In this document: in pieces, positions 51,666 through 60,654 of the stretch | Numbering within the stretch: position 1 is the first letter of the stretch | Layout of the letters: each line of letters starts with the position of its first letter | Assembly (NCBI GenBank): GCA_031362985.1 | Contig: JANLTO010000011.1 | Coordinates: 1-64,000, forward strand | Reading direction: 5' to 3' | DNA length: 64,000 nt | From: SHZL01 sp031362985 | GTDB lineage: Bacteria; Pseudomonadota; Gammaproteobacteria; Xanthomonadales; SZUA-36 | The notes under the pieces: generated by a model | Databases searched by the model: none | Told to the model about the DNA's origin: nothing | Seen by the model: the letters and a program-made list of their open reading frames with translations, nothing else | Made by a program: the position numbers and the translations under genes

Positions 51666-53744
51666 ATGCGCACACGCTGGATGTTTACTCCGCTGCAATT
51701 TGCCACGACGTTTCTTGCTGTACTCCTGTGTGCAACTGTCCTCGCGGCCGCCCAAGTGGACGAAAACAGGATTCTGGCGGAAACTTCGGCAGGAGAAAAC
51801 TGGGTCCTGGCCGGCGGCAATTTTCGCGGCGAGCACTTCAGCCCGCTCAAACAATTGAATGATCAGAATGTTGCCGGTCTGGGGCTGGACTGGTGGGTAG
51901 ACCTGCCATCACCCAACGGCATCGCGGCTACCCCCCTTATGGTAGATGGCGTGATTTATCTTTCCGGGGCTTTTTCGCTGGTCTTCGCCATCGATGCAGG
52001 CACCGGCCAGACCCTCTGGACCTTTGACCCCAAAGTCCAGTTAAACGAGTCCAACAACTGGACCGGAAGGGTCAACCGCGGCGTGGCTGCCTGGGGAGAC
52101 AAGATCCTGGTAACGGTTTCGGATTGTCGCCTGATCGGTTTGGATCGAGCCACCGGCAAAGAACAGTGGTCGCAACTAACCTGTGACCCGGAGTTGGGTT
52201 ACAGCATCACCGATGCACCCCACGTCGGCGGCGGCAAGGTATTCGTCGGTAACGCTGGCTCGGAAAAAGGCGACCGCAACCGTGGCTACGTCAGTGCCTA
52301 CGATGTCGCAACGGGCAAATTCCTGTGGCGCTTTTACATCGTGCCCAGCCACATTGCCGCAGAAAACACTTCGCCCGCGATGAAGATGGCATTCGAAACC
52401 TGGAGCGGCAATGCCCTCGAGAAATTCGGCGGTGGCGGCAGCAACTGGAATGAAATGACCTATGACCCGGAATCCGGCTTGCTGTATTTCGGCACTGCCG
52501 GCGCACTACCCTACGCGTATGAAAAGCGCAGTCCCGGCGGCGGGGACAACCTGTTTACCTCATCGGTCGTGGCAGTCAATGCCGAAACCGGCGAATACGT
52601 GTGGCATTACCAGACCGTTCCCCAGGATAGCTGGGAATATAACGCCACCATGAACATCGTACTGGCGGATCTACCCGTCAATGGCAAAACCACTAAGGCG
52701 CTGATGATCGCGCCCAAGAACGGGTTTTTCTATGTGCTCGACCGCATGACTGGCAAATTATTGTCCGCCAACAACTACGTGAAAGTGAACTGGGCCACGC
52801 ATATTGACCTCGAAACCGGGCGGCCCGTGCTCAACCCCGAGGCTATGTACTGGAAGGCGCCACCTGGAACCCGGGTCATGATCTGGCCCAATGAATGGGG
52901 TGCACACAGCACCCAGCCCATGGCCTTTAATCCGGGTACCGGGCTGGTCTACATACCTGCAGTCAATGTGCCGGACGTGGTGACCTGGAATGGCCCCGAT
53001 GATTTTTCCGATACTCTGGAAATGTTCGACGAGGTCGATGGCAAGCCGCACGTTCCCGGCATGCTGATCGCCTGGGATCCATTGACGCAAAGCGCGAAGT
53101 GGTCCGTTGAGCATGATGTGGCGTTCAATGGCGGCGTGCTCACCACTGCCGGCAACCTGGTATTCCAGGGCGATGCCAACGGCTTGTTCAGCGCCTACAA
53201 CGCTGCGGACGGCAAGAGGCTGTGGAATGTTGCCACCGGCTCGGCCATTGGTGCAGCGCCGGTGAGCTATATCCTGGGCGGAGAGCAACGCGTACTGATT
53301 CCCATTGGCGCCGGCAATGCCATGCAATTCAGCTACCCCACATTCCATGCGGGCCAGAAGACCAGTGGTAAAACCCGCCTCATGGCGTTTTCGCTGCAGG
53401 GAAAACTTCCCATGCCTGAAAACACCTGGGTGCCGCCGCCTCTTCCTGAGCTGCCCACGCAGACCGCATCGGCTGCAACAATTGAACAAGGACATGAAGC
53501 GTTCAATAAATTCTACTGCAGCGGTTGTCACGGCAAGAATGCAGTTGCACGGAGGGGTGGATCGGTACCGGACCTGCGCTACGCGACCAAGGGAACCTAC
53601 CTGCAATGGGACGGCATCGTGATCGGCGGAGCGCGTTCTGCCAAAGGGATGCCTGGCTTCGAGAAGATGACCCCGGAGCAGGCGGAAGCTTTGCGTGCCT
53701 GGGTGCTGTCAAAGGCCTGGGAACTGAAAACCGAAGCACAATAG
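51666..53744 (+). CDS. Quinohemoprotein PQQ alcohol dehydrogenase (methanol/ethanol family)
   Basis: A 692-residue exported enzyme with signal peptide ending near VLAAAQ, an eight-bladed PQQ propeller and a C-terminal cytochrome c domain (CSGCH at about 618-622). GDKILVTVSDCRLIGLDRATGKEQW and APKNGFFYVLDRMTGKL are family motifs. Two departures stand out: the vicinal cysteines normally just before VNRGVA are replaced (NNWTGRVNRGVA), and the DxWD segment reads DSWEY, with Glu where Asp is usual. The ATG at 51666 follows AGAGG. It oxidises alcohols or related substrates in the periplasm and passes electrons to its own heme. Confidence 0.87.
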   Translation: MRTRWMFTPLQFATTFLAVLLCATVLAAAQVDENRILAETSAGENWVLAGGNFRGEHFSPLKQLNDQNVAGLGLDWWVDLPSPNGIAATPLMVDGVIYLSGAFSLVFAIDAGTGQTLWTFDPKVQLNESNNWTGRVNRGVAAWGDKILVTVSDCRLIGLDRATGKEQWSQLTCDPELGYSITDAPHVGGGKVFVGNAGSEKGDRNRGYVSAYDVATGKFLWRFYIVPSHIAAENTSPAMKMAFETWSGNALEKFGGGGSNWNEMTYDPESGLLYFGTAGALPYAYEKRSPGGGDNLFTSSVVAVNAETGEYVWHYQTVPQDSWEYNATMNIVLADLPVNGKTTKALMIAPKNGFFYVLDRMTGKLLSANNYVKVNWATHIDLETGRPVLNPEAMYWKAPPGTRVMIWPNEWGAHSTQPMAFNPGTGLVYIPAVNVPDVVTWNGPDDFSDTLEMFDEVDGKPHVPGMLIAWDPLTQSAKWSVEHDVAFNGGVLTTAGNLVFQGDANGLFSAYNAADGKRLWNVATGSAIGAAPVSYILGGEQRVLIPIGAGNAMQFSYPTFHAGQKTSGKTRLMAFSLQGKLPMPENTWVPPPLPELPTQTASAATIEQGHEAFNKFYCSGCHGKNAVARRGGSVPDLRYATKGTYLQWDGIVIGGARSAKGMPGFEKMTPEQAEALRAWVLSKAWELKTEAQ

Positions 53745-53753
53745 ATGCCCTGA

Positions 53754-54629
53754 CTACGGGTACATCGGCGGCTCACCTTCCGGGCGGGCACGGAAGCGCC
53801 TGTAACTCCACAAATACTGGGCCGGATCTATGGCAATGCACTGCTCTACACCGTGGTTGACCTCAGCCAGGGCAATGTCCATGTCGTCAGAATAGATACC
53901 CTCGCGCGCCGGGAAAACGTGCATGCAATAGCGCCCACCTTCGAGCCGCTCACACACTGCGAAAAATACCTCACAGCCGGTTTTGTGGATCAGCCTCGGC
54001 GCCATGACCCCTGTCAGTGCCGGCACTCCAAAGAACGGTGCGAACCTACCCTGCCCGGAACCGGGCTGCTGATCTGGCAGTATGCCTGCGCCCTTGCCCG
54101 CCAGCACATGGGCATACAGTTTGCGCAGACCACTGGCAGTGGCCGGCAGCATGTTCGCTCCGCCGCGGCGGCGCTGCTGCAGCAATGCCTTTTCCAGCCC
54201 GGGATGCGCGGGGGGTTTGTACAAGATGACAATATCCGGAAATTTCTGCAGGAACATTCCCAGATATTCCCAGGCGCCAAAGTGCGGCGCGAGCACCACC
54301 ACGCCCTTGCCATGGGTCAGTGACTCCTCGAACATTTTTACCCCCGCAGCGCCATCGCACATGGCCTGCAACTGTTCCAGTGGCCAGTACCAGTTGCGCC
54401 CGGTTTCAAAGATGGAACACACATAGTGCACAAAACTTTCCCGCACCAGTGCATTGATTGCGGCATGGCCAAGCATGGGATAGCAGGCCCTGAGGTTGAT
54501 CGCAGCTACGCGCCGCTTCCCGGGAGAGAGGCGCATCCACAAACCCGCCAAGCGCCGGGCCAGGCGATACGGGGCCGGGCCGGGCAGCCTGGCGAGCAAC
54601 CATAAAATGCTTCGTGCCAGCCAGATCAT
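53754..54629 (-). CDS. LpxL/HtrB-like lipid A acyltransferase
   Basis: An acyltransferase of 291 residues of the LpxL/MsbB family. An N-terminal hydrophobic anchor (MIWLARSILWLLARLPG) is followed by the HX4E catalytic motif as HFGAWE (His116, Glu121), then ILPDQQPGSGQGRFAPFFG and a YLWSYRRFRARPEGE C-terminus typical of the family. It adds a secondary acyl chain to lipid A at the inner membrane. The start is uncertain: a TTG at 54659 would add ten residues. It is convergent with the PQQ dehydrogenase, nine bases apart. Confidence 0.87.
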   Translation of the reverse strand: MIWLARSILWLLARLPGPAPYRLARRLAGLWMRLSPGKRRVAAINLRACYPMLGHAAINALVRESFVHYVCSIFETGRNWYWPLEQLQAMCDGAAGVKMFEESLTHGKGVVVLAPHFGAWEYLGMFLQKFPDIVILYKPPAHPGLEKALLQQRRRGGANMLPATASGLRKLYAHVLAGKGAGILPDQQPGSGQGRFAPFFGVPALTGVMAPRLIHKTGCEVFFAVCERLEGGRYCMHVFPAREGIYSDDMDIALAEVNHGVEQCIAIDPAQYLWSYRRFRARPEGEPPMYP

Positions 54630-54793
54630 CGGCCACGCGCCGGATGATTCCAGGGGCAATGCTGTATAACCATGATCGCTCGCTCCACTCTCGAACCTGC
54701 CGTATAGTTACCACATGGGTGGTGCATGGACAAGCAAGCACCCAATGCCGCTGAACGGGCCGCTTAATAGGCAGCAGAAGTGGAGTTGATCCA

Positions 54794-55897
54794 ATGCAGC
54801 CATACGTAAGGATTGCTTTAGGGTTCCTGGCCGCCTGTGCCACGCAGCTTGGCGCTGAACCTTTACCGCGATTTCCGCCAGGCGCCGTGTGGAATCAAAA
54901 CATCAGCGCTGCAGCACTCGACCCTGCTTCGGCCAGCATGATCGCTGAGCTAAGTACCCTGGGCGGTTTCGGCGGCCTCGATTTCCAGCGCATGCAGATC
55001 GATTTCAGCTTGCGCGTGGTGCATGCCCCGCTGAACAGCCCGATGCGCACCATCATAGACCCCGGCGGCTATTTCAGCCCGGATTGTGCAGCACCGGGGA
55101 CCTCCATGCCGGTTCCACTGAATGCGGCCATCGAAGGCCACAATGATCTGAATTGCGATCCCGCAAGCGAGGACTGCCATTTGCTGGTGGTGCAGGGCAG
55201 CACCCTGTACGAGGCCTATGCGGCCAGGGGGGTTGGCACAAACCAGCTGGAATCCCTGTGCCTGGCCGTGTGGCAACTCGAGGCCGTGTATCCCGGGCAA
55301 GGCCGTGGCGAGCACTGCACCAGTGCGGACGCAGCTGGCTTCCCCATGGCGCCGCTGATGTTCAATGCGGATGACATAGCTGCGGCACTGGCGCTGGATG
55401 CCACCGGCAGTGGAGACCTCGGCCACGCCATTCGCTTCACTATCCGTAACGAACGCATGGCCACTGATGTTTCCCTCGGTGGTTTTGGGGGCCGCCTGTA
55501 TGTGCGGCCAGCCTCCCATGCAGGCTCACCGAGTGGCCCATCCGCATCCATTGCCTACGGTGCGCGCCTGCGTATGAACGCGAGTTTCCCGCTTACCGGC
55601 TACAGCACGGCGGCGAAGGTTATCCTCAATACCTTCAAGCGTTTTGGCATTGTGCTGGCGGACGGGGGCAATATCACCCTTACTGCGGAAAGCGATTTCT
55701 ATACCACCACCAAATGGGCCGAGCTGGACATCGATTCGCATCTGTTTGATCCTGCGCCGGGCGCGCAGAAAGTCAACGTGACTGACTTTGAAGTGATCAA
55801 CACAGGTCCCCGAATCGGGGAAACCTGGGATTGTGTGCGGGCAGTTGCACCCCCGTCCGGACTCTTCAAGGATGGATTTGAGAACCCTGGCCCGTAA
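54794..55897 (+). CDS. Secreted protein with FKDGFE-type C-terminus
   Basis: A 367-residue protein with a short signal peptide (MQPYVRIALGFLAACATQLGAE). The mature part is beta-rich with DPGGYFSPDC, SEDCHLLVVQGSTLYEAY and a cysteine pair that may form disulfides. Fold and function are unrecognised. The last residues, GLFKDGFENPGP, resemble the short F-x-DGFE tails I associate with many exported proteins of Xanthomonadales-like bacteria, possibly a sorting signal. It is flanked by the acyltransferase (divergent) and the isomerase (convergent). Confidence 0.72.
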   Translation: MQPYVRIALGFLAACATQLGAEPLPRFPPGAVWNQNISAAALDPASASMIAELSTLGGFGGLDFQRMQIDFSLRVVHAPLNSPMRTIIDPGGYFSPDCAAPGTSMPVPLNAAIEGHNDLNCDPASEDCHLLVVQGSTLYEAYAARGVGTNQLESLCLAVWQLEAVYPGQGRGEHCTSADAAGFPMAPLMFNADDIAAALALDATGSGDLGHAIRFTIRNERMATDVSLGGFGGRLYVRPASHAGSPSGPSASIAYGARLRMNASFPLTGYSTAAKVILNTFKRFGIVLADGGNITLTAESDFYTTTKWAELDIDSHLFDPAPGAQKVNVTDFEVINTGPRIGETWDCVRAVAPPSGLFKDGFENPGP

Positions 55898-55917
55898 ATC
55901 CAGCATCAATTCATGAT

Positions 55918-56583
55918 TTACATTTGCTTGCGCGTGGCCGAAGCGCCGCGTTGCAGAAAGTGATCCAGCGCCTTCAAATCGGTGGCCGGATGTTCAAGCC
56001 GCCACAGCAGTGCGTCGATGCGGTCAGCGCCCCAGAACAGTTCACCATTGAGCACGAGTGTCGGCACACCGAAAATGCCCCGCTTGATCGCATCCTCGGT
56101 TGCAGATTTCAGTGCGGCCTTGACAGCCAGTTGTTCAATGGCCACGCCCAACTGGCGGGCTTCCAGGTCGTTTTCGCCGGCGATTTGCAGCAGAGTTGCC
56201 AGGTCACTCAAATCCCGCCCCTGCTCCCAACAAGCGCGCAAGAGCGCACACGCCATGCGCAAACGCTTATCCGCATCGGTGAGCGCAACACACATGCGCA
56301 AAGCTTGCAGTGGGTTAAACGGATGGGTGGGCGGCCCCTGGAAAGGATACCCCCGTTGCTGTGCACACCGGACCACGTCATGAAAAGTGTACGTGCGTTT
56401 TGCGGGAATTTCGGCGGGGCCTTTTTGCCCGTGTGCATTCAATAAGCCGGCAAGTAACACTGGTTGACATTCAATGTGTAAACCTGCTGCCTGCAAGCGC
56501 GGTAATCCCCGCGAAGCAAGCCAGCTGAATGGGCTGACCGGATCAAAATAGAATTGTACTTTTCGGTTGATGTCTTTTTTCAA
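55918..56583 (-). CDS. DsbA-fold 2-hydroxychromene-2-carboxylate isomerase-like protein
   Basis: A protein of 221 residues of the kappa-class GST/HCCA isomerase group: VQFYFDPVSPFSWLASRGLPRL at the N-terminus, with Ser in place of the DsbA cysteines, and GIFGVPTLVLNGELFWGADR at the C-terminus. These enzymes use glutathione in aromatic catabolism or detoxification. A TTG at 56583 is chosen as the start because AGGAGG lies nine bases upstream and the conserved region begins eight codons later; the frame is open further up. Confidence 0.83.
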   Translation of the reverse strand: MKKDINRKVQFYFDPVSPFSWLASRGLPRLQAAGLHIECQPVLLAGLLNAHGQKGPAEIPAKRTYTFHDVVRCAQQRGYPFQGPPTHPFNPLQALRMCVALTDADKRLRMACALLRACWEQGRDLSDLATLLQIAGENDLEARQLGVAIEQLAVKAALKSATEDAIKRGIFGVPTLVLNGELFWGADRIDALLWRLEHPATDLKALDHFLQRGASATRKQM

Positions 56584-56738
56584 TGCAGCAGGCCTCCTGG
56601 CAACCTGAATTGGTGAAGCGCTTAGTTTGCGCCTGATTATGCAGCAACGCTGGCTTGACGTAATGTGCACCTGGCGCGAGGATATGCCCTGACACCTTGC
56701 GCCGGGCAATAACTTACCTGCTCATTCGGGAGCATCCT

Positions 56739-56849
56739 ATGGCAACTGACATCGAACGTTTGCAAGCAAATCTCAAGCATTGGACTTTTTTGCTGGGGGT
56801 CCTGCAGATCACCGTAGGCTGCATGGTTGGGTTCATCCCGCCTATATGA
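56739..56849 (+). CDS. 36-codon membrane ORF coupled to SDR gene
   Basis: ATG at 56739 with GGGAG seven bases upstream opens a 36-codon frame: polar MATDIERLQANLKHW, then a single hydrophobic helix (TFLLGVLQITVGCMVGFIPP). Its TGA overlaps the ATG of the following SDR gene (ATGA), as expected for translational coupling. It may be a genuine small membrane protein or the leftover N-terminus of a larger membrane enzyme. It is too short to classify. Confidence 0.45.
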   Translation: MATDIERLQANLKHWTFLLGVLQITVGCMVGFIPPI

Positions 56850-57739
56850 AGGTCCTCATCACCGGAGCCTCAGGAAGAGTCGGGCGAGCTATCTACATCC
56901 GGCTGTGTTCCGGGCATGAAGTTCTTGGCTATGACCAGGCTCCATCGTCAACAGCGGATGTAGTCGCGTCTCTTGAGGACACCGACCGGCTGCGGGATTT
57001 GCTGGCGGGTGTCGATGCGGTCGTGCATACGGCCGCGCTGCATGCACCGCACGTGGGCTTACGCAGCGAGGCTGAATTTGAACGGGTGAATGTGCACTGT
57101 ACCGCTGACCTGGTGCGCCTTTCAGTAGCGGCAGGCATCCGCCGCTTCGTTTTTACCAGTACCACTGCCCTGTATGGCGCTGCGGCAACGCCAACCGGGC
57201 AGGCAGGCTGGGTCACTGAAGACACAATTCCCCTGCCGCGCACCATTTACCACCGCACCAAGTTACAAGCCGAGAGTTTGCTTGAAGCTGCAGCAGGAAG
57301 GGGTGAGCTCGAGGTCACGGTGCTGCGCATGTCGCGCTGCTTCCCCGAACCCGCGCCCCTCATGGCCGCCTACCGATTGCATCGTGGAGTAGACGCACGC
57401 GACGTAGCCGATGCCCATGCTGCCGCATTGGAAGGTGGTACTGGCGGATTCCGCAGGTTCATCATTTCAGGGGCAACGCCGTTTGCACCCGACGACTGCA
57501 AGGAGTTGTTTGAATCTGCACCCGCTGTGCTGCGCCGCCGGGCCCCCGGCCTGGTAGCGGAATTTGAGCGGCGCGGATGGCCATTGCCCGATTCCATTGA
57601 CCGGGTCTATTCTCCCCGCAAAGCAGCCAGCGAGCTGGACTGGCACCCACAGAACGGCTTTACCGAAGTGCTTGCGCAACTCGACCGGCGCTCTTCCGAG
57701 GTTTTTCCTCCGGAAAAACAAGGCTTCAACAAGCGGTGA
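56846..57739 (+). CDS. NAD(P)-dependent epimerase/dehydratase-type SDR
   Basis: A 297-residue extended SDR. The Rossmann motif MKVLITGASGRVGRAI opens the protein; FTSTTALYG and YHRTKLQAESLLEAA give the Ser/Thr and YxxxK catalytic set. The C-terminal half (CFPEPAPLMAAYRLHRGVDARDVADAH) is typical of sugar-nucleotide or steroid-type epimerases/reductases. The substrate is unknown. The start at 56846 overlaps the stop of the 36-codon ORF; it has no ribosome-binding site of its own, which supports coupling. Confidence 0.85.
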   Translation: MKVLITGASGRVGRAIYIRLCSGHEVLGYDQAPSSTADVVASLEDTDRLRDLLAGVDAVVHTAALHAPHVGLRSEAEFERVNVHCTADLVRLSVAAGIRRFVFTSTTALYGAAATPTGQAGWVTEDTIPLPRTIYHRTKLQAESLLEAAAGRGELEVTVLRMSRCFPEPAPLMAAYRLHRGVDARDVADAHAAALEGGTGGFRRFIISGATPFAPDDCKELFESAPAVLRRRAPGLVAEFERRGWPLPDSIDRVYSPRKAASELDWHPQNGFTEVLAQLDRRSSEVFPPEKQGFNKR

Positions 57740-57800
57740 CTTTAGCTTCGGTGCACGGGTAGAATCGCCCTTTCCTGCAGCAACCATGAGGAGACTGACC

Positions 57801-58715
57801 GTGCAACGTGCATTCCCACTGTTTCTGCTGCTATGCGGTTTTTCGGGTGCGGCTTTTGCGCAAAACGATGCGCCGCAAAACGACGCACCCCGGCCCATCT
57901 TGCCCGAAAACCTGCACTGGGTCGGCGTACCCAATGCTCCGGCTTTGCAGGCGGCGTGGGGGCTGGGGTCCGAGCAGGATGCGGGTGCCTATATACTTCG
58001 AGTCAGGATTGCCGCCAACGGACGCATCCCTCCGCACGCCCATCCCGATACACGCAACAGCACCGTACTCGCCGGAACTCTGTACGTGGGTTTTGGCGAA
58101 ATCTTTGACGAGAGCAAGTTGGTCGCTGTGCCAAGTGGGGCGGTCTATGTAGCTCCGGCAAACGTTATGCATTACATTTGGGCAAAAGATGGCAATGTTG
58201 AATACCAGGAAACCGGCGTCGGCCCCACCGGCACTGTGATGGCCCCAGCTATGGCTGGGCCCCCAGCAGCCTCGCCACAAGCTCATGAAAATCCTTTGGC
58301 TGCGCTCTCCTGGCTCGCCGGTTGCTGGGGCGTCGAGTCCGCAGAAGCCGGCACCGGCGAAGTCTGGCTTCCGCCGGCCGGTGGGTCCATGTTCGGTGTC
58401 GAGCGTACCATCGAAAACGAAAAGACGGTCAGCCATGGATTTATGCGTATAGCCGCCAATGCGGAAGGAAAGTTGGTGTTCACTGCGGTCCCTTCCGGTC
58501 AGAAAGAGACTAGCTTTACCCAGTCAAGCCTCGCTGAGGGTGCGGTTACCTTCGAGAACCTGCAGCACGACTTTCCCCAGCGCGTCATGTACCGCTCGCG
58601 CGGCGGTGACAGGCTTGCAGCGCGCATTGAAGGCATCAATGAGGGTGTTGAGCAAGGCATAGACTTCCCGTTGAAACGGGTCTCATGCGAAGTACCAGTC
58701 GCCAAGGCGCATTAG
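57801..58715 (+). CDS. Exported cupin-domain protein with DUF6265-like C-terminus
   Basis: A protein of 304 residues with a signal peptide (QRAFPLFLLLCGFSGAAFAQ). Residues about 30-140 form a cupin barrel (IPPHAHPDTRNSTVLAGTLYVGFG, with the HxH metal ligands, and MHYIWAKDGNVEYQETG). The second half, beginning LSWLAGCWGVE and running to NLQHDFPQRVMYR, is the DUF6265 type. The GTG at 57801 has AGGAG seven bases upstream; the ATG at 57786 lacks one. The combination suggests a periplasmic sensor or binding protein; the function is unknown. Confidence 0.78.
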   Translation: MQRAFPLFLLLCGFSGAAFAQNDAPQNDAPRPILPENLHWVGVPNAPALQAAWGLGSEQDAGAYILRVRIAANGRIPPHAHPDTRNSTVLAGTLYVGFGEIFDESKLVAVPSGAVYVAPANVMHYIWAKDGNVEYQETGVGPTGTVMAPAMAGPPAASPQAHENPLAALSWLAGCWGVESAEAGTGEVWLPPAGGSMFGVERTIENEKTVSHGFMRIAANAEGKLVFTAVPSGQKETSFTQSSLAEGAVTFENLQHDFPQRVMYRSRGGDRLAARIEGINEGVEQGIDFPLKRVSCEVPVAKAH

Positions 58716-58732
58716 CATGAGAATTTTTAAGC

Positions 58733-59302
58733 ATGGATAGTTTTCGCTGGATAGCCGTTGCTTTATCCATGATCCTGGGTCTGGGGATCACGCGATTGCT
58801 CGCATCGTTTGTCGCAGTATTTCGCTCCAGAAATCATTCCACGCTGGATTGGATACCGCTGGCTTGGGCGTTCTGCATTTTCATTCACCAGTTGCAATTC
58901 TGGTGGGCCATTGTCGAGCTTCCCAGCCTGGTGCAAATCTGGACTTTAGGTGCCTTCCTCGCACTGGTCGGACTGACCTTGCTGCTGTTCATCTCAGCTG
59001 CACTGATACTTCCGAGTGACGAGCTGGACGAAAATGAAACCCTTCAGGCTTCGTTTCAGGCAGATGGACGCTGGGCGCTGATTTCGCTTAGCGCCTATTT
59101 TGGCCTGGCCCTGCTTGTCGACTGGGCGCTCTGGGACATAACGCCGGCGACTGAGGGTGGAATTAGCCTGTTGCCACTGATTATCCTTCCCCTGGTGTTT
59201 CTAGGGTGTCGATCGCGGCGCTCGCAGGTGGCAGTCACCCTTGCCTACCTCGTTTTAGGGCTGTGGTCGGCGTGGGTGATGTCACCGGCGTATTACGCGT
59301 AG
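58733..59302 (+). CDS. Integral membrane protein of unknown function
   Basis: A protein of 189 residues with about five membrane helices (WIAVALSMILGLGITRLLASF, IPLAWAFCIFIHQLQFWWAIV, LGAFLALVGLTLLLFISAALIL, ALISLSAYFGLALLVDWALW, LLPLIILPLVFLG). It follows the cupin gene by 17 bases and probably shares its transcript. No known family was recognised. Confidence 0.75.
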   Translation: MDSFRWIAVALSMILGLGITRLLASFVAVFRSRNHSTLDWIPLAWAFCIFIHQLQFWWAIVELPSLVQIWTLGAFLALVGLTLLLFISAALILPSDELDENETLQASFQADGRWALISLSAYFGLALLVDWALWDITPATEGGISLLPLIILPLVFLGCRSRRSQVAVTLAYLVLGLWSAWVMSPAYYA

Positions 59303-59454
59303 AGTTCTTATCCTGGAGCTTGGAATTTGAATTTCCTGCCGACCTTGCCCATCGAAACCGCGCCGGTCATGGTATTTGGTGTAGTGCTGCCTCTTGGCTC
59401 GAGCGGGGGTCTGAGTTTTGTTGGTCGCCGCAAAGCAACGTGTGTTAAGGTCAA

Positions 59455-60204
59455 ATGATGCACTCTTCTATTGAGCGGTCCCCGCAGCTCTACGCACGTC
59501 TTGGCGGCTTGCTGTATCTTGCCATCATCCTCTTCGGCCTGTTCGGAGAGATGTTCGTAAGAGCAACACTCGTCGTTTCCGGCGATGCGGCGGCAACTGC
59601 CAATAACATTTTGGCCTCCGACCTTCTTTGGCGCGCAGGCATAGTGGGCGACCTCCTCATGCATGTGTGTGATGTGCCAGTGATCGTGGTCCTCTACTTG
59701 TTACTCAGGCCCGTGAGCGAGAGCCTCTCGATGCTGGCGACTCTGATCAATCTGGTGCAGACCGCTGTCCTTGTCGCCAACAAGATCAACCTTCTTGTTC
59801 CCCTGTTCCTGCAAGCAGATGTCAGCTACTTGAGCGCTTTCTCACCCGAGCAATTGCAGGCGCTGTCTTACCTGGCAGTCAAGGCGCATGGCTTTGGCTT
59901 TGGCATCGGGCTCATCTTTTTTGGCTTCGCATGCCTGGTTCGCGGCTACCTGATCTTCAAATCCGGATACTTGCCACGAACCCTTGGTGTTCTGATCCTG
60001 ATTGCGGGATTGTGCTATCTGACCAACAGCTTCGCCCTGCTCCTGGCGCCTGCGTTCGCGGCATCGATTGTTCCGGGCATCCTGGCGCCTGCCTTCATCG
60101 GCGAGCTGGCTCTGTGCTTGTGGCTGATCATCAAGGGCGTGAACATGGAACAATGGAAGCGGCAGCTCGCGCTAAGCCAAGCACGCCCGGCATCTGGCAT
60201 GTGA
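59455..60204 (+). CDS. DUF4386 membrane protein
   Basis: A protein of 249 residues with six or seven membrane helices. The opening RSPQLYARLGGLLYLAIILFGLFGEMFVR and the later NKINLLVPLFL, SYLAVKAHGFGFGIGLIFFGFACLVRGYLIFKSGYLPRTLGVL match the DUF4386 pattern. Function is unknown. The ATG at 59455 follows AAGGT. About 150 bases upstream are free of genes. Confidence 0.82.
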   Translation: MMHSSIERSPQLYARLGGLLYLAIILFGLFGEMFVRATLVVSGDAAATANNILASDLLWRAGIVGDLLMHVCDVPVIVVLYLLLRPVSESLSMLATLINLVQTAVLVANKINLLVPLFLQADVSYLSAFSPEQLQALSYLAVKAHGFGFGIGLIFFGFACLVRGYLIFKSGYLPRTLGVLILIAGLCYLTNSFALLLAPAFAASIVPGILAPAFIGELALCLWLIIKGVNMEQWKRQLALSQARPASGM

Positions 60205-60261
60205 CGCCCAGGCCTTCAATCAAGAGCAAACTACCCGACTCACAATCCATGGAGTAATCGC

Positions 60262-60633
60262 ATGCTTCAGCTCAAGCCACTCGACCAGAACGTTCCGATT
60301 TTTCAGCAGATCAACACAGAACTCTCACCGGTTGTGCTGGTGAATGTCTTTCAGGTGGCAGAAGCAGACATTCCGGCCCTGCTGAAAGCCTGGGAAGCAG
60401 ATGCCACCTGGATGAAGCAGCAGCCGGGCTACATCTCAACCCAGTTGCACCAGGGCATTGCCGGGAGCACGGTATTCATGAACTACGCATTGTGGGAGTC
60501 AGTGGCACATTTTCGGGCAGCGTTCACCCATCCTGATTTCCAGCAGGCTCTCAGCCACTATCCGTCCAGCGCCGTGGCCTCACCGCATCTCTTCACGCGA
60601 CTTTCAGTACCGAATCTTTGTGTCGGTCCTTAG
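60262..60633 (+). CDS. Antibiotic biosynthesis monooxygenase-like protein
   Basis: A protein of 123 residues with the dimeric alpha/beta barrel ABM fold: SPVVLVNVFQVAEADIPALLKAWEADATWMKQQPGYISTQLHQ and MNYALWESVAHFRAAFTHPDFQQAL. Members cleave or oxidise small organic compounds without cofactors. The substrate is unknown. It lies 58 bases after the DUF4386 gene and 22 bases before the GNAT gene, so the three are probably co-transcribed. Confidence 0.84.
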   Translation: MLQLKPLDQNVPIFQQINTELSPVVLVNVFQVAEADIPALLKAWEADATWMKQQPGYISTQLHQGIAGSTVFMNYALWESVAHFRAAFTHPDFQQALSHYPSSAVASPHLFTRLSVPNLCVGP

Positions 60634-60654
60634 CCCAAGCCGGTCGAACAGGCA

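Noticed and set aside
59303..59457. Open continuation after the stop of the membrane protein gene, ending in a hydrophobic stretch plus RRK
   Set aside because: It looked like a C-terminal sorting tail or a read-through extension, but no homology or recoding signal supports it.
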